A program made the translations under genes and the position numbers. Positions 35,315-44,479 of a DNA stretch of 64,000 nucleotides are shown one piece after another. How positions within the stretch are numbered: the stretch's first letter is position 1; every line of letters begins with the position of its first letter. The notes under the pieces are model-generated. The model was not told where the DNA came from and made no database searches. It was given only the letters and a program-made list of their open reading frames with translations. This DNA comes from CALOFP01 sp942492635 (GTDB lineage Bacteria; UBP6; UBA1177; CALOFP01): assembly GCA_942492635.1 (NCBI GenBank), contig CALOFP010000002.1:1240001-1304000 (forward strand), written 5' to 3'.

Positions 35315-35343
35315 AAAAGGCGGCCGCAACGGCCGCCTTTTTT
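35315..35343 (+). terminator. Rho-independent terminator of pfp
   Basis: AAAGGCGGCC, loop GCAAC, GGCCGCCTTTTTT. Perfect 10-bp stem and a six-T run, 23 nt after the stop. Confidence 0.95.
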
Positions 35344-35772
35344 GTTGCCGTTATCAATCTCACCATACTTGATTTTGCTCGATGCCGTAAAACTTTTCGG
35401 ATGAGATAAGCTTCTGAACTTGTCACAAAAAAGAGATGCTCATGAATTGAAGAGATCAAGTTGGGAAAAAAATATTCATACTAATCCGGCCTTCAGAGTC
35501 ATCTGTAAAAGAATGATTCAGGAATTATCGGTTCCTGAATCATTCAATAATAAAAAATCGAGGCCCAATTAACGGCTGCCGCAAGATGAATATTTTTATT
35601 GCGCCAAACAGAGCAGTTATTTGCATCAAATTACAAATAATTTTAGCAATCCAGCGACTAAAGCAGCGCTGATATATGTCTTGATTTCAATTTAGAGGTG
35701 AAAATAGGATTTTATAATTTGTGAAAATTATGATGCAACAAAATCTGTCAAGATAGATGAATGGATTACTAT
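35344..35772. other. Intergenic between convergent pfp and YbhB-like genes
   Basis: 429 nt without a gene. It contains one long perfect hairpin (entered separately). The rest is AT-rich with no other signal seen. Confidence 0.45.
35511..35545. repeat. Perfect 14-bp inverted repeat
   Basis: GAATGATTCAGGAA, 7-nt loop, TTCCTGAATCATTC, followed by AATAATAAAAAATC. Longer than a usual terminator stem and lacking a clean T-run. It could be a bidirectional terminator for the YbhB-like gene or a dispersed palindromic repeat. Confidence 0.7.
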
Positions 35773-36300
35773 TTATTTTCTGCTGTACTTACCCATCAGC
35801 TGGGTTTTTGAAAGGATGTGGCCTTCCATGGCTTTTATGAGATCCGCTTTTTTTATGCCGGCGGAAAGATCCAACTTGGTGTCCAGAGCATAGAGTGTGA
35901 AGAAGTAGCGGTGGGTACCGCCGGGAGGACATGGACCACCGTAGCCGGTTTTACCGAAATCGTTGGTCCCCTGTCTTGTTCCGTCAGGCAGTTGCGGTGA
36001 TGTCTCAACTTTCTCCGAAAAACCGGTTTTTTCGGGTGGAATGTTGAAAATTACCCAGTGAACCCAGTTACCCACCGGAGCATCCGGATCGTCACAGAGA
36101 ATAGCCAGTGACTTTGTTGCTCCCGGGAGAGAACCCCAGGATAGGGGCGGAGAAATGTCTGGCCCATCGCAAGTGTAGTTCGAAGGAATTGCTGCACCGT
36201 TTTCAAAAGCCGAAGATTTCAGCCAGAGATCGGAACCGGCTGACGAACAACCGAAAGAGATCGGAGCCGCCATCATCAAAGATAGGAACATGCTTTTCAT
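35773..36300 (-). CDS. YbhB/YbcL (PEBP-like) exported protein
   Basis: 175 residues from the ATG at 36300, which has GGGAGGTATTTA before it; the open frame continues upstream into a minisatellite but that part is not the gene. N-terminal signal FLSLMMAAPISFGCSSAGS, possibly lipidated at Cys. The PEBP fold signatures are present: YTCDGPDISPPLSW, LAILCDDPDAPVGNWVHWVIFNIP, GYGGPCPPGGTHRYFFTLYALD. These form the conserved phosphate-binding pocket. Bacterial members have no settled role. Secreted or periplasmic. Confidence 0.9.
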   Translation of the reverse strand: MKSMFLSLMMAAPISFGCSSAGSDLWLKSSAFENGAAIPSNYTCDGPDISPPLSWGSLPGATKSLAILCDDPDAPVGNWVHWVIFNIPPEKTGFSEKVETSPQLPDGTRQGTNDFGKTGYGGPCPPGGTHRYFFTLYALDTKLDLSAGIKKADLIKAMEGHILSKTQLMGKYSRK

Positions 36301-36364
36301 TAAATACCTCCCGTAGCTTTGAAATACCATTAAAGAGTAGAACAGAACGGCTTGTTTAACAAGC

Positions 36365-36420
36365 CTTGAGAACGCCCCGCTGCGCGAGGCTTGAGAACGC
36401 CATGCTTCGCACGGCTTGAG
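36365..36420. repeat. Two 25-bp direct repeats plus partial third
   Basis: Units 36365-36389 and 36390-36414 both start CTTGAGAACGCC and end in GCG/CGC-rich text; a third copy is cut after CTTGAGAA. They sit between the YbhB-like start and the 15-bp minisatellite and share its GAACGC core. Confidence 0.65.
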
Positions 36421-36447
36421 AAAGACCGGAGGGATCCCACCTCTTAT

Positions 36448-36597
36448 CACAAGCGAAGCGTTCACAAGCGGAGCGTTCGCAAGCGAAGCGTTCATAAGCG
36501 AAGCGCTCACAAGCGGAGCGTTCATAAGCGAAGCGTTCACAAGCGGAGCGCTCACAAGCGAAGCGTTCACAAGCGGAGCGCTCACAAGCAGAGCGTT
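36448..36597. repeat. Minisatellite, ten 15-bp units
   Basis: Exactly ten tandem units of consensus CACAAGCGRAGCGTT (36448 to 36597), varying at a few positions (CAT/CGC starts, GCT ends). It ends at the first base of the DUF3857 gene's stop region and the last unit resembles that gene's own end (AACGCAGAGCG), suggesting growth by slippage from the gene's 3' end. As 15 is a multiple of 3, every frame stays open and minus-strand reading gives (N/S)A(S/P)L(V/M) pentapeptides. No spacers, so not CRISPR. Confidence 0.9.
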
Positions 36598-39500
36598 CTA
36601 TCGCTCTGCGTTCTCTATCTCCACATGATCGTTCTGTCTTTTTATTACTTCAAGTGCGGATTTTCTGAACTCGGGATAGGTTTTTGCTTCAAGGAGTGTG
36701 CACTCCTTGACATACTTTGTCTGGATGGTGAGATAGCCTTCTGATTTTTCCGATTTTCGGACTACGTCGAAGCAGCTGTTTTCAACTGCATAGTCGGCAG
36801 GGAAGTAGGAAATGTTGGATTTTTCGGGAAGTTCAATCTTAACTGATGTCTCATACTCGGATTTTATGCCGAGATCCATGGGGAGGATTCTCTCTTTTAA
36901 CTTAACCAGTTTGGGCGGCAGTATTTGATCCGGTATTTTCAGCCTCATCTTTCCGTTTTCCATTGTCAGCAGGGCGCTTGCGTCCATGGTGAGTGTTATG
37001 GATAGCGGTTTTGTTATGTCCAATGGATCGGAAGATACTCCGGTTATGAGCGTCGAACCAGGGAAAACCTGCGCGATTACACTCTGATAGAATTTGTTTG
37101 CGTGCTCTCCCGTCCTCAAAATTCTTCTGATCTGGTGAGAGAGTCTACCGCGAAGTGTGATTGTGTCGGTTCCGCGGACGCTTCCGTCCTTTTCAATTGT
37201 GAAGGTTATGTCGTGTTTTTCGAAATTGAGATAACTTTTCTGGTAGGGAATCGGGATGAATTTGTATTCGCCGGTTTTTGTGTTGAGGACGAGACTCAAT
37301 GCTCCCTGATCGTCGCTTCTGAGGTTGCCCAGCTCGAGTCCGTCGATTGTGGGATCCATGAAAAATCCCTCTTCGATGCCCTCCTGCTTGGGAATGTAGA
37401 CGATTGCGTGGTTGAACTGCTGGTTCGGTATCTTCGTCTGTACTTTTCCCGCCCTTCGGGTTCTCAAAATGGCGTAGTGGACGTCGATTCCCAACTCTCT
37501 TGCAAGCCTTATCATCAGTACGGCCTTGTCTTTGCAGTCTCCGTAGCCTCTTTCCAGAATCTGTGGTGCGGAGTGGGGCCTGACTCCCGCGATTGTATCT
37601 TCGTAATCCTGCTGGTAACGGATGGCTGTGGCAACGAAGTAGAACAGGCGTGTAAGTTTATCAATTTTTGTTGTTCCCTGATTTGTAAGTTTTTCGGCTA
37701 GAGTTTTGAGCTGCTCTCCTCCGGTGAAAGCGTCCTTCAACAGAGCTCTCTCCCAGTCAACGTAGTGATCCCAGCTGGATACGGTGCTGACAGTGATCTT
37801 TTTAAGAAGATCGCCGAGAGGCGGCGAAAGAGGTTCCGAAGGCAGCGGCGGTAGTGAACCGTGGGTAAAGCGGTGGACTGTCTTGTTTCCTTCCCGGCTC
37901 TTTTTTTCGACAACACTTTCCGGCATGCTCACTGTGAGAGTGGTGTCTTCCGGATAAACGAATGTTATTTCGGAAGAAATTATCTGGTGGAAGGGCGACT
38001 GAAGGTACCAGTCCGTTACAAAGTTGTTCTCGAGGAAAACAGGTGACGGTTTGTAGTGATCGTACTGGACAAATGTTACTGATCCCGGCTTTAACTTTCT
38101 GAATTTAATCGAACTTCCTCGGATTGCCGAAGCTTCCTGTCTTTCGCCTTCGGGGGTTATGGAGTAGGCGGCTCTAACCTTTATGTCTCCGGAATAGGGC
38201 AGGTGTGTCGAGGTGAGCTTGTCGGCGCCGTCAAGATTTACGGCTCTTTGAACTTCCGTGATTACCCACCTGCTGGATCCATCCGGATTAATATTTACAA
38301 CGGCGTTGTCCACAATGGTGAGAACCTGCGCGGCATGGTCGATTGTAGCGGTTTTGGAATTCTCTATCGCTGTTTTAATTTCTTCATCAGAGGGTACAAA
38401 TTTTTCAAGGAATCCTCTTTCTTTAGTTGTAAGAAATTCGATTCTTTCCGAGAGCTTGGCATTGTCGGGATCAAGTTTGTGTGCGATTTTCCAATGCTCC
38501 AGAGCCATCTTCTTTTTCCCGAGCTCGTAATAGAGGCTCGCCATTTTACTATGGGGAGTCGACCAGTCGGGGTCCAGGGTTGCTGCCTTTCTGTAGGTTC
38601 TCTCGGCATCAAGAGGTTTGCCAAGGAGCCTGAAACAGTCTCCTCGTTTTATCCGGTAGTCGGGATTGAAAGGTCTCACTCTTATCAGGGCTTCTGCGTA
38701 ATCCATCGCCTCCTGGATGTCGCCTTTCCTGAATGTCCGGTAGTAGAGGGTGAGCAGCATACTTGTTGATCCGGGTTCTCTTTTCTGTGCTTTTTTGTAA
38801 AGGCTTAGTGATTCATTCTCGAATCCTCTTTTATGCATTGAGTAGGCAAGGTCTTCCAGAAGATCGGCATCACTAGGAGAGAGTTTTCTAGCTTCCTTCA
38901 ATATGAGGTATCGATCGAAATAAAATCCGCGATTGTGGTAAAAATCCGCGAGGGCGTCAAGAACGGGAAGGGAAGTTGGAGCGATACCTCTTGCTTTTAG
39001 AATATCGGCAAGTGATTTGTCCCAAAGCTCCTTGTTCATATAAAACCGGCCTCGCTGAAGAAGCAAGACCGGAATTTCACTGAATTTTCCTGAGAGCGAG
39101 CTGTTGAGAAGATCAAGCGCCCTTCCGGTCTCTTTTCCCTTCTTGAGGGCGACCGCAGCCCCGTATGTGTAGAGCGGATTTTCGGGATTTTTCTCATGAA
39201 GCGAAACAATTTTGCTTCGGGATTCCTTTGGGAAACCGAATAGAAGCAGCTGCCTGTAGGTGAGAAAGTTCCACCTGCTCTCATCTATTTCCTCGGGTTT
39301 TTGAATTCTGTCAAGAAGAAGAGGTTCCTTGGCACTTACCCTCGCACCGAAGTACCAGCTGCCACTCCGATTCGCACTTTTCACAAGCAGCCTGTTTTTT
39401 CCTTTTTTGAGATCGATTTCGGCGACAATGTTGTCTAACGGTTTTCTGTCCACGGTTTCTCTCGAGTAGACCTCCTTTCCGTTGAGCCAGATTTTAACAG

Positions 39501-40266
39501 GGTCGGGAGTGGAGGCGATCAGGAATGCTTTTTTATCTTCAGATGAACCTATTTCTGTCGTCAGGTAGGCCACTGACCAGTTTGAAGGAGAGAGCATGGA
39601 GACAAGCGGTACGAAGGCGCCTCTGTCGAGATGATCCACCTTTCTCCAGCCGATCTGTGTTTTCTTGCCCTTGAATTTTTCATTCGAATTGAAACTCCGT
39701 TCGGGTCCGTAGGGAGTGTGGAATCCCTTTCCCTGATCGTTGTCGAAAGATCCGGCGACAAGCCAGGTGGAGATACTGCCGGAAGCTTTTCCCATTCTCT
39801 CCGACTCATCCTGATTGCCGAAAAGTTGCAGGAATCCGGCAGCTCGAAGCATCGCATAACTTCTTACGTCAGGATCGGGATGAACCTGAGCAATCTCTTT
39901 CAGCAGAGCCAGAATCTCTTTTTTTTCTGCTGTCGTAAGATCTACCGTTAAGAGTTCTCGGAGGTATATCGGTGTAAATTTGGAATCAAGATCCGAGGCT
40001 GCCTGGATCATATGGCGTACAAATGAGCGGTGGTCGCTCAGAAGCTTTGCATTGTAGGCGGCGGCCTCATGCAGGACCGAACTTCGGGGAGAAAGCTTGA
40101 GCTGAGCCGAAAGTTCCTTTTTCAAGGTGAATGGATCGAACTTCGGGGAATAGATTTTTGTCGCCGCTGCCCGATTTTCCTTTTTATCGCTCCCTCTGTA
40201 CATTATCGGTGTCAATGTAGTACAGGAAACGAAAAAAAGTGTAAGAAATAAAGGAAGATAGCGCAT
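36598..40266 (-). CDS. Large lipoprotein: TPR array, DUF3857, transglutaminase-like domain
   Basis: 1222 residues, AGAGGACGCA before the ATG. Lipobox-like FFVSC near residue 15. Order: helical N-terminus; a carbohydrate-binding-like insertion (KIWLNGKEVYSRE) near 260-320; tetratricopeptide repeats ~345-610; DUF3857 beta-sandwich ~640-810 (RWVITEVQRAVNLDGAD); transglutaminase-like domain ~850-990 with the triad Cys (GYGDCKDKA, ~911), His (FNHAIVYI) and Asp (FMDPT); C-terminal beta domain. DUF3857-transglutaminase pairs occur in many exported proteins of Bacteroidetes and deltaproteobacteria; the reaction is unknown. All triad residues are present so it may be active. Its stop touches the minisatellite. 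Confidence 0.9.
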   Translation of the reverse strand: MRYLPLFLTLFFVSCTTLTPIMYRGSDKKENRAAATKIYSPKFDPFTLKKELSAQLKLSPRSSVLHEAAAYNAKLLSDHRSFVRHMIQAASDLDSKFTPIYLRELLTVDLTTAEKKEILALLKEIAQVHPDPDVRSYAMLRAAGFLQLFGNQDESERMGKASGSISTWLVAGSFDNDQGKGFHTPYGPERSFNSNEKFKGKKTQIGWRKVDHLDRGAFVPLVSMLSPSNWSVAYLTTEIGSSEDKKAFLIASTPDPVKIWLNGKEVYSRETVDRKPLDNIVAEIDLKKGKNRLLVKSANRSGSWYFGARVSAKEPLLLDRIQKPEEIDESRWNFLTYRQLLLFGFPKESRSKIVSLHEKNPENPLYTYGAAVALKKGKETGRALDLLNSSLSGKFSEIPVLLLQRGRFYMNKELWDKSLADILKARGIAPTSLPVLDALADFYHNRGFYFDRYLILKEARKLSPSDADLLEDLAYSMHKRGFENESLSLYKKAQKREPGSTSMLLTLYYRTFRKGDIQEAMDYAEALIRVRPFNPDYRIKRGDCFRLLGKPLDAERTYRKAATLDPDWSTPHSKMASLYYELGKKKMALEHWKIAHKLDPDNAKLSERIEFLTTKERGFLEKFVPSDEEIKTAIENSKTATIDHAAQVLTIVDNAVVNINPDGSSRWVITEVQRAVNLDGADKLTSTHLPYSGDIKVRAAYSITPEGERQEASAIRGSSIKFRKLKPGSVTFVQYDHYKPSPVFLENNFVTDWYLQSPFHQIISSEITFVYPEDTTLTVSMPESVVEKKSREGNKTVHRFTHGSLPPLPSEPLSPPLGDLLKKITVSTVSSWDHYVDWERALLKDAFTGGEQLKTLAEKLTNQGTTKIDKLTRLFYFVATAIRYQQDYEDTIAGVRPHSAPQILERGYGDCKDKAVLMIRLARELGIDVHYAILRTRRAGKVQTKIPNQQFNHAIVYIPKQEGIEEGFFMDPTIDGLELGNLRSDDQGALSLVLNTKTGEYKFIPIPYQKSYLNFEKHDITFTIEKDGSVRGTDTITLRGRLSHQIRRILRTGEHANKFYQSVIAQVFPGSTLITGVSSDPLDITKPLSITLTMDASALLTMENGKMRLKIPDQILPPKLVKLKERILPMDLGIKSEYETSVKIELPEKSNISYFPADYAVENSCFDVVRKSEKSEGYLTIQTKYVKECTLLEAKTYPEFRKSALEVIKRQNDHVEIENAER

Positions 40267-40490
40267 ACGATTGCGTCCTCTGATTATATTAATAAAACCT
40301 TTTAACTATAGGTAAAACATCTGAAAGTGGCAAGATCTTCCCGAAAGTTTCATCTTTTTCCAAGTAGTTTGATAACATTTTGCAAATACAGGTGCTTTTT
40401 GAAAAAATATTCAACTACTTTTTCAGTGCAGGATCCTTCTATCCCCACAATAAGATCCGAGGGAATCATTAATCCGCCCCTTTCAATATT

Positions 40491-40519
40491 TTGAAAGCGG
40501 AACGGTTTTCTGAGACAAT
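40491..40519 (+). promoter_or_regulatory. Candidate promoter of fhs
   Basis: TTGAAA, 17-nt spacer, GACAAT, 44 nt before the fhs ATG. By eye only. Confidence 0.4.
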
Positions 40520-40563
40520 GTGATAAACGTCTTTATCGTTTAATTTTTACCCGGGAGGTTTTT

Positions 40564-42228
40564 ATGAAGAAGGATATCGAAATTGCTCAGGCAGCAAAAA
40601 TGAAATCGATTACTGAAGTGGCGGACTCTCTTGGAATAGGATCCGACGCCCTGGGTCTGTACGGCAACTATATGGCAAAGGTTGATCCCGCAAAGATTGG
40701 CGGAAACGAATCGAAAGCCAAAACAGTTCTTGTTACCGCTATGACTCCGACTCCCGCAGGAGAGGGGAAGACAACGGTGACCATAGGACTATCTGATGCG
40801 TTCAACAGGCTCGGTGTAAAGTCGGTTGCGGCGCTGAGAGAACCTAGTCTGGGACCTGTTTTCGGAATGAAGGGCGGAGCGACAGGGGGAGGTTACGCTC
40901 AGCTTCTTCCCATGACGGAAATAAACCTTCACTTTACCGGCGATATTCACGCGGTAGGCTCCGCTCACAACCTCCTGGCCGCTGTAACGGATAATGAATA
41001 TGCAAGGGAAAAGAGGGTGTGCCTGATTCCGAGAAACGTTTTTTTCAACAGGGTGATGGATATGAATGACCGATCGCTCCGGAATATCGTACTGGCTGTA
41101 GGTGAACAGTCGGGACAGGTGCGGCAGGGACGGTTTGATATTACGGCCAGTTCTGAGGTGATGGCGATTCTGGGACTTTCTAGAGACCTTACGGATCTCA
41201 AGGAGCGACTGGGACTTATTCTGGTTGGGGAGGAGGCTGACGGAAGTCCCATCTATGCGTCCGATCTTGGAGTTCAGGGGGCCATGACGATTCTTCTCAG
41301 GGATGCGATTAAACCCAATCTTGTCCAGACTCTTGAGGGAAACGGCGCTCTGGTTCACACCGGGCCCTTTGCAAATATCGCACACGGTACAAATTCAATG
41401 ATTTCTACGACTCTTGCACGGCGGATATCCGATGTGGCGGTGGTTGAGGCAGGTTTCGGTAGCGATCTTGGCGGAGAAAAGTATTTCAACCTGGTGTCGA
41501 GGATGAATCATACGGCCCCTCCGGATGCGGTTGTTGTGGTTGCAACGGTGAGGGCACTCAAGTATCACGGCGGAAAGTCGAAAAGGGAACTTTCGTTGAA
41601 CGATCCAGAAGCTGTGGAACGCGGCATGCCCAACCTGATCAGACATTTGAAAAATATGGCCTCATTCGGCAGGTCACCTTTTGTCGCCCTCAATATTTTC
41701 AAAGGAGATTCGATTGCCGAGATCGAAAAAGTTCACGCCCTTGTTGAAAGGGAGGGGTTCGCCATCAGGCCCGTGGAGGTTTGGGAAAAGGGAGGCGAAG
41801 GTGCAGTTTCTCTTGCACGAGCGGTTATGAAGGAGATGGAACGTCCTGCAGGGGAGGTTCGGTACACCTATGAACTTGATGATTCCCTGGAAACAAAGAT
41901 TGAAAAGATAGCAAAATCGATTTACGGTGCCGGAAGTGTAAAATTTCACCGTTCGGTGAAAAAACGTATGGCGGAATATGCTGGCTGGGGATACGGTAAT
42001 CTTCCGGTTTGCATGGCAAAAACACAGTACTCCTTTTCGGATAACTCAAAACTGAGGGGCGCACCGGAAGGATTTTCTCTGGAGGTTGTCGATATAAGGC
42101 TTTCGTCCGGTGCCGGTTTTGTTGTTGTGTTCCTCAACGACATCATGACGATGCCTGGATTGCCTGAGACTCCGGCAGCGCTGAATATGGATATCGATTC
42201 CGAAGGTAAAATCTCGGGTCTGTTTTGA
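40564..42228 (+). CDS. fhs: Formate-tetrahydrofolate ligase
   Basis: 554 residues, GGGAGGTTTTT ribosome site. Joins formate to THF with ATP to give 10-formyl-THF; key step of the methyl branch of acetogenic metabolism and of formate use for purines. Signatures: start KKDIEIAQAAKMKSI, P-loop TPTPAGEGKTT (61-71), and the long EPSLGPVFGMKGGATGGGYA block shortly after it. Length matches the usual 555-560. Single gene, its product can feed PurN (5448). Whether the organism is an acetogen cannot be told from this window. Confidence 0.97.
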   Translation: MKKDIEIAQAAKMKSITEVADSLGIGSDALGLYGNYMAKVDPAKIGGNESKAKTVLVTAMTPTPAGEGKTTVTIGLSDAFNRLGVKSVAALREPSLGPVFGMKGGATGGGYAQLLPMTEINLHFTGDIHAVGSAHNLLAAVTDNEYAREKRVCLIPRNVFFNRVMDMNDRSLRNIVLAVGEQSGQVRQGRFDITASSEVMAILGLSRDLTDLKERLGLILVGEEADGSPIYASDLGVQGAMTILLRDAIKPNLVQTLEGNGALVHTGPFANIAHGTNSMISTTLARRISDVAVVEAGFGSDLGGEKYFNLVSRMNHTAPPDAVVVVATVRALKYHGGKSKRELSLNDPEAVERGMPNLIRHLKNMASFGRSPFVALNIFKGDSIAEIEKVHALVEREGFAIRPVEVWEKGGEGAVSLARAVMKEMERPAGEVRYTYELDDSLETKIEKIAKSIYGAGSVKFHRSVKKRMAEYAGWGYGNLPVCMAKTQYSFSDNSKLRGAPEGFSLEVVDIRLSSGAGFVVVFLNDIMTMPGLPETPAALNMDIDSEGKISGLF

Positions 42229-42431
42229 TTCTCTTGAAAGAGAACGAATGTCATGAAGATTTGACGCGAATCAAAAACTCTCTTTTACTTCATGGAAAAG
42301 GAACCGACTGGTAACCGCAGCTGAACAGTCGTATTCCGATCCCAATCAGAAGAGTGTCTCCAGGATAAAGATCCGGACAATGAATTGTCAGACGCTGAAA
42401 TTATCCTTTGTAAAAAACCTTTAAAACTGTC

Positions 42432-42722
42432 TTATGGACGGTTCATGTTGAGGCGGTTTTTAAGAACGGGGCTGTGGTAGAAGGAAACAACCTTTCTTGG
42501 AGAAAGTGTAAGAGACTCTCCTGTCTGAGGGTTTCTACCTCTCCGTTCCTTTTTCTGTTTTACTTCGAACTTTCCGAATCCGGATACCGTAAGAGTTCCT
42601 TCATCGTTAATTCCGTCTTTTAATGTTTCGAAAAGAAGATCAACAAGCTTCTTAGATTCTTCCACTGCTACATTCATCTGAGTTGAAACGAGATCTGCAA
42701 GTTTATCTTTTGTCAGTGTCAC
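42432..42722 (-). CDS. HU/IHF-family DNA-binding protein
   Basis: 96 residues from GTG, with GGGGG upstream. TKDKLADLVSTQMNV helix, GTLTVSGFGKFEVKQKKERRGRNPQTGESLTLSPRKVVSFYHSPVLKNRLN: the beta-arm signature RxGRNPxTGE is intact. Bends DNA and organises the nucleoid. Convergent with fhs; downstream region toward fhs shows no strong hairpin. HU versus IHF cannot be settled. Confidence 0.93.
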   Translation of the reverse strand: MTLTKDKLADLVSTQMNVAVEESKKLVDLLFETLKDGINDEGTLTVSGFGKFEVKQKKERRGRNPQTGESLTLSPRKVVSFYHSPVLKNRLNMNRP

Positions 42723-43272
42723 TTAAGCCCCCATTTGTCAAAATTCAACAAAAAACCTAACGGATGAATAATATAGATAAAATTTTGAATTTTGGAAGTA
42801 AAAATTTACTTTTTTTGATTTTTTTTTCAATTTCAGGTGAATGGGATACGATATGTTTAAATATGGGTTGTAGATGGGTTGTTTTGGTGCCGGATTCCCC
42901 ATTTATTCAATTTCCGCTTGAAGCAAACTAACTCTTTGATTATTTACTATTAAATAGCGTAAATGTGATAATTGAACTGGACTTTTCCTTGTCTGTGAAA
43001 ATGAATGTTTGAAGAGTCAATTAAAAAAATAACGGAAAACGATCTTTATTTTGTGATATTTGATCTGTAATTAGTTTTACTCTATCGGTAGAGATTTGTT
43101 GTTTATGATTGGAACTGTATCCATTGAATTTTTCGGGCACGGCCCGGCAAGATGGAGGTCGCTTCTTGTGTAAATTATGAATGTTTCAATTAAATTGCAT
43201 GTTTGGAAATAATCTATTATGCTTTTAAATGGAACTACAATTATTCACAGTACACATGGAGTTTTTTAGACG
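42723..43272. other. Intergenic, AT-rich
   Basis: 550 nt between divergent HU and ankyrin genes. T-rich runs near 42810-42835 may be UP-element-like for HU, but no defined promoter, RNA or repeat can be picked out. Confidence 0.4.
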
Positions 43273-44385
43273 ATGAGGAAAGTGATTTTTGTTTCAATTA
43301 CCATCTTTTCTCTTTTTCTTTTCGGACTCGGAAAAAAGGAGAGGAAGCTGCTCTATTCCATTCAGGCAATGAACGTATCTCAGGTGAAATCAATCATTAA
43401 AAGAGGTGCGAACGTTAACGCGAGAGATGATGACGGCTGGCCTCTTTTTATCTCAGCCGTAAATACCGGGAATCTCTCTGTGGTGAAACCGTTTGTACGT
43501 CGCAGGCTGAAGATAAATATTAAGGGGCCCGATGGAAAGACTGCGCTGATGCATGCGATTCAGAGTGGGGACAAGGCGATAGTCAGATTGCTTCTTGCCG
43601 GCGGAGCTGGAGTTAATGCTCAGGATAAGGATGGGAAAAGCGTTCTGATGTATGCTGCGGAAAGCGGTAATCTTCTCACCGTTAAAAATCTTGTGAAGAA
43701 AAAGGCCGATATATACCTTCAGGATAAAAACGGTAACAACGCACTTTTTTACGCAGTTTCAGCAAGAAAAAGGGATGTGATCCGTTATCTGGGGCAGTTC
43801 GAGGCAAGGCCTGAAGAGTTCGACCGGGCGGTGAGGGACCGAAATACACTTAAGGCTCGAATGCTTATACGCAGGGGCGTTAATGTGAATGTAAAAAACT
43901 TCGAAGGTAAGCCTCCCGTTTTTGTGGCGGTCGAAAACAGGGATAGAATGATGCTCAAACTTCTTCTTGAAAACAAGGCTGACATAAATCTTAAAAACTC
44001 AAAAGGATACACTCTGCTGATGTTCACCTTGGCGACAGGCCGATTTGAGATGGCTGAGATTTTGATGAAGAAGGGTGGACAAGCCGATTTCAACTTCCGA
44101 TACAAGGGCGGAAAGACAGCGATGATGATAGCTATCGAGAAGAGAAAACGGGGACTTCTTAAGTTGTTGATGCGAAGGAATATGGATCTGGATGTGCAGG
44201 ATGACAAAGGACGGACTGCATTGATGTACGCTGTTGAGCGGGGACTCGGAACCATCGTCAAACAGCTTCTCAAGAAAGGTGCCGATGTGGATGTCAAGCG
44301 TAAAGACGGTAAAGTTGCCGAAGATATTGCCCGGGCAAAAAAAGATCGATACCTTGAGAGAATTTTGAAACAGGCGGCAAGATAA
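43273..44385 (+). CDS. Exported ankyrin-repeat protein
   Basis: 370 residues; GGAG 12 nt before the ATG. Signal peptide KVIFVSITIFSLFLFGLGKKE, so exported, probably periplasmic. About ten ankyrin repeats follow from ~35 to the end, e.g. GANVNARDDDGWPLFISAV, GKTALMHAIQSGDKAIVRLLLAGGAGVNAQDKDG, GRTALMYAVERGLGTIVKQLLKKGADVDVKRKDG. One repeat (~175-200, FEARPEEFDRAVRDRN) is degenerate. Ankyrin arrays bind proteins; partner unknown. Confidence 0.9.
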   Translation: MRKVIFVSITIFSLFLFGLGKKERKLLYSIQAMNVSQVKSIIKRGANVNARDDDGWPLFISAVNTGNLSVVKPFVRRRLKINIKGPDGKTALMHAIQSGDKAIVRLLLAGGAGVNAQDKDGKSVLMYAAESGNLLTVKNLVKKKADIYLQDKNGNNALFYAVSARKRDVIRYLGQFEARPEEFDRAVRDRNTLKARMLIRRGVNVNVKNFEGKPPVFVAVENRDRMMLKLLLENKADINLKNSKGYTLLMFTLATGRFEMAEILMKKGGQADFNFRYKGGKTAMMIAIEKRKRGLLKLLMRRNMDLDVQDDKGRTALMYAVERGLGTIVKQLLKKGADVDVKRKDGKVAEDIARAKKDRYLERILKQAAR

Positions 44386-44479
44386 AAACTTCGCGAAAGA
44401 ATATGAATTCAAGTCAGATCCACGGATTGTCTCCGGTAATTTTTCCACTCATCGACTCTTAAACCTTTTTCCATCTACA

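Noticed and set aside
35773..36585. Extended 270-residue form of the YbhB-like protein
   Set aside because: The added 95 residues are minisatellite and spacer; the ATG at 36300 has a strong ribosome site and begins the signal peptide.
36448..36597. Possible CRISPR array
   Set aside because: Units are contiguous 15-bp repeats with no unique spacers and no cas genes nearby.
36391..36744. Open frame reading KRSVHKRSA repeats on the plus strand
   Set aside because: It is the 15-bp minisatellite read through; no ribosome site and the rest lies antisense to the DUF3857 gene.
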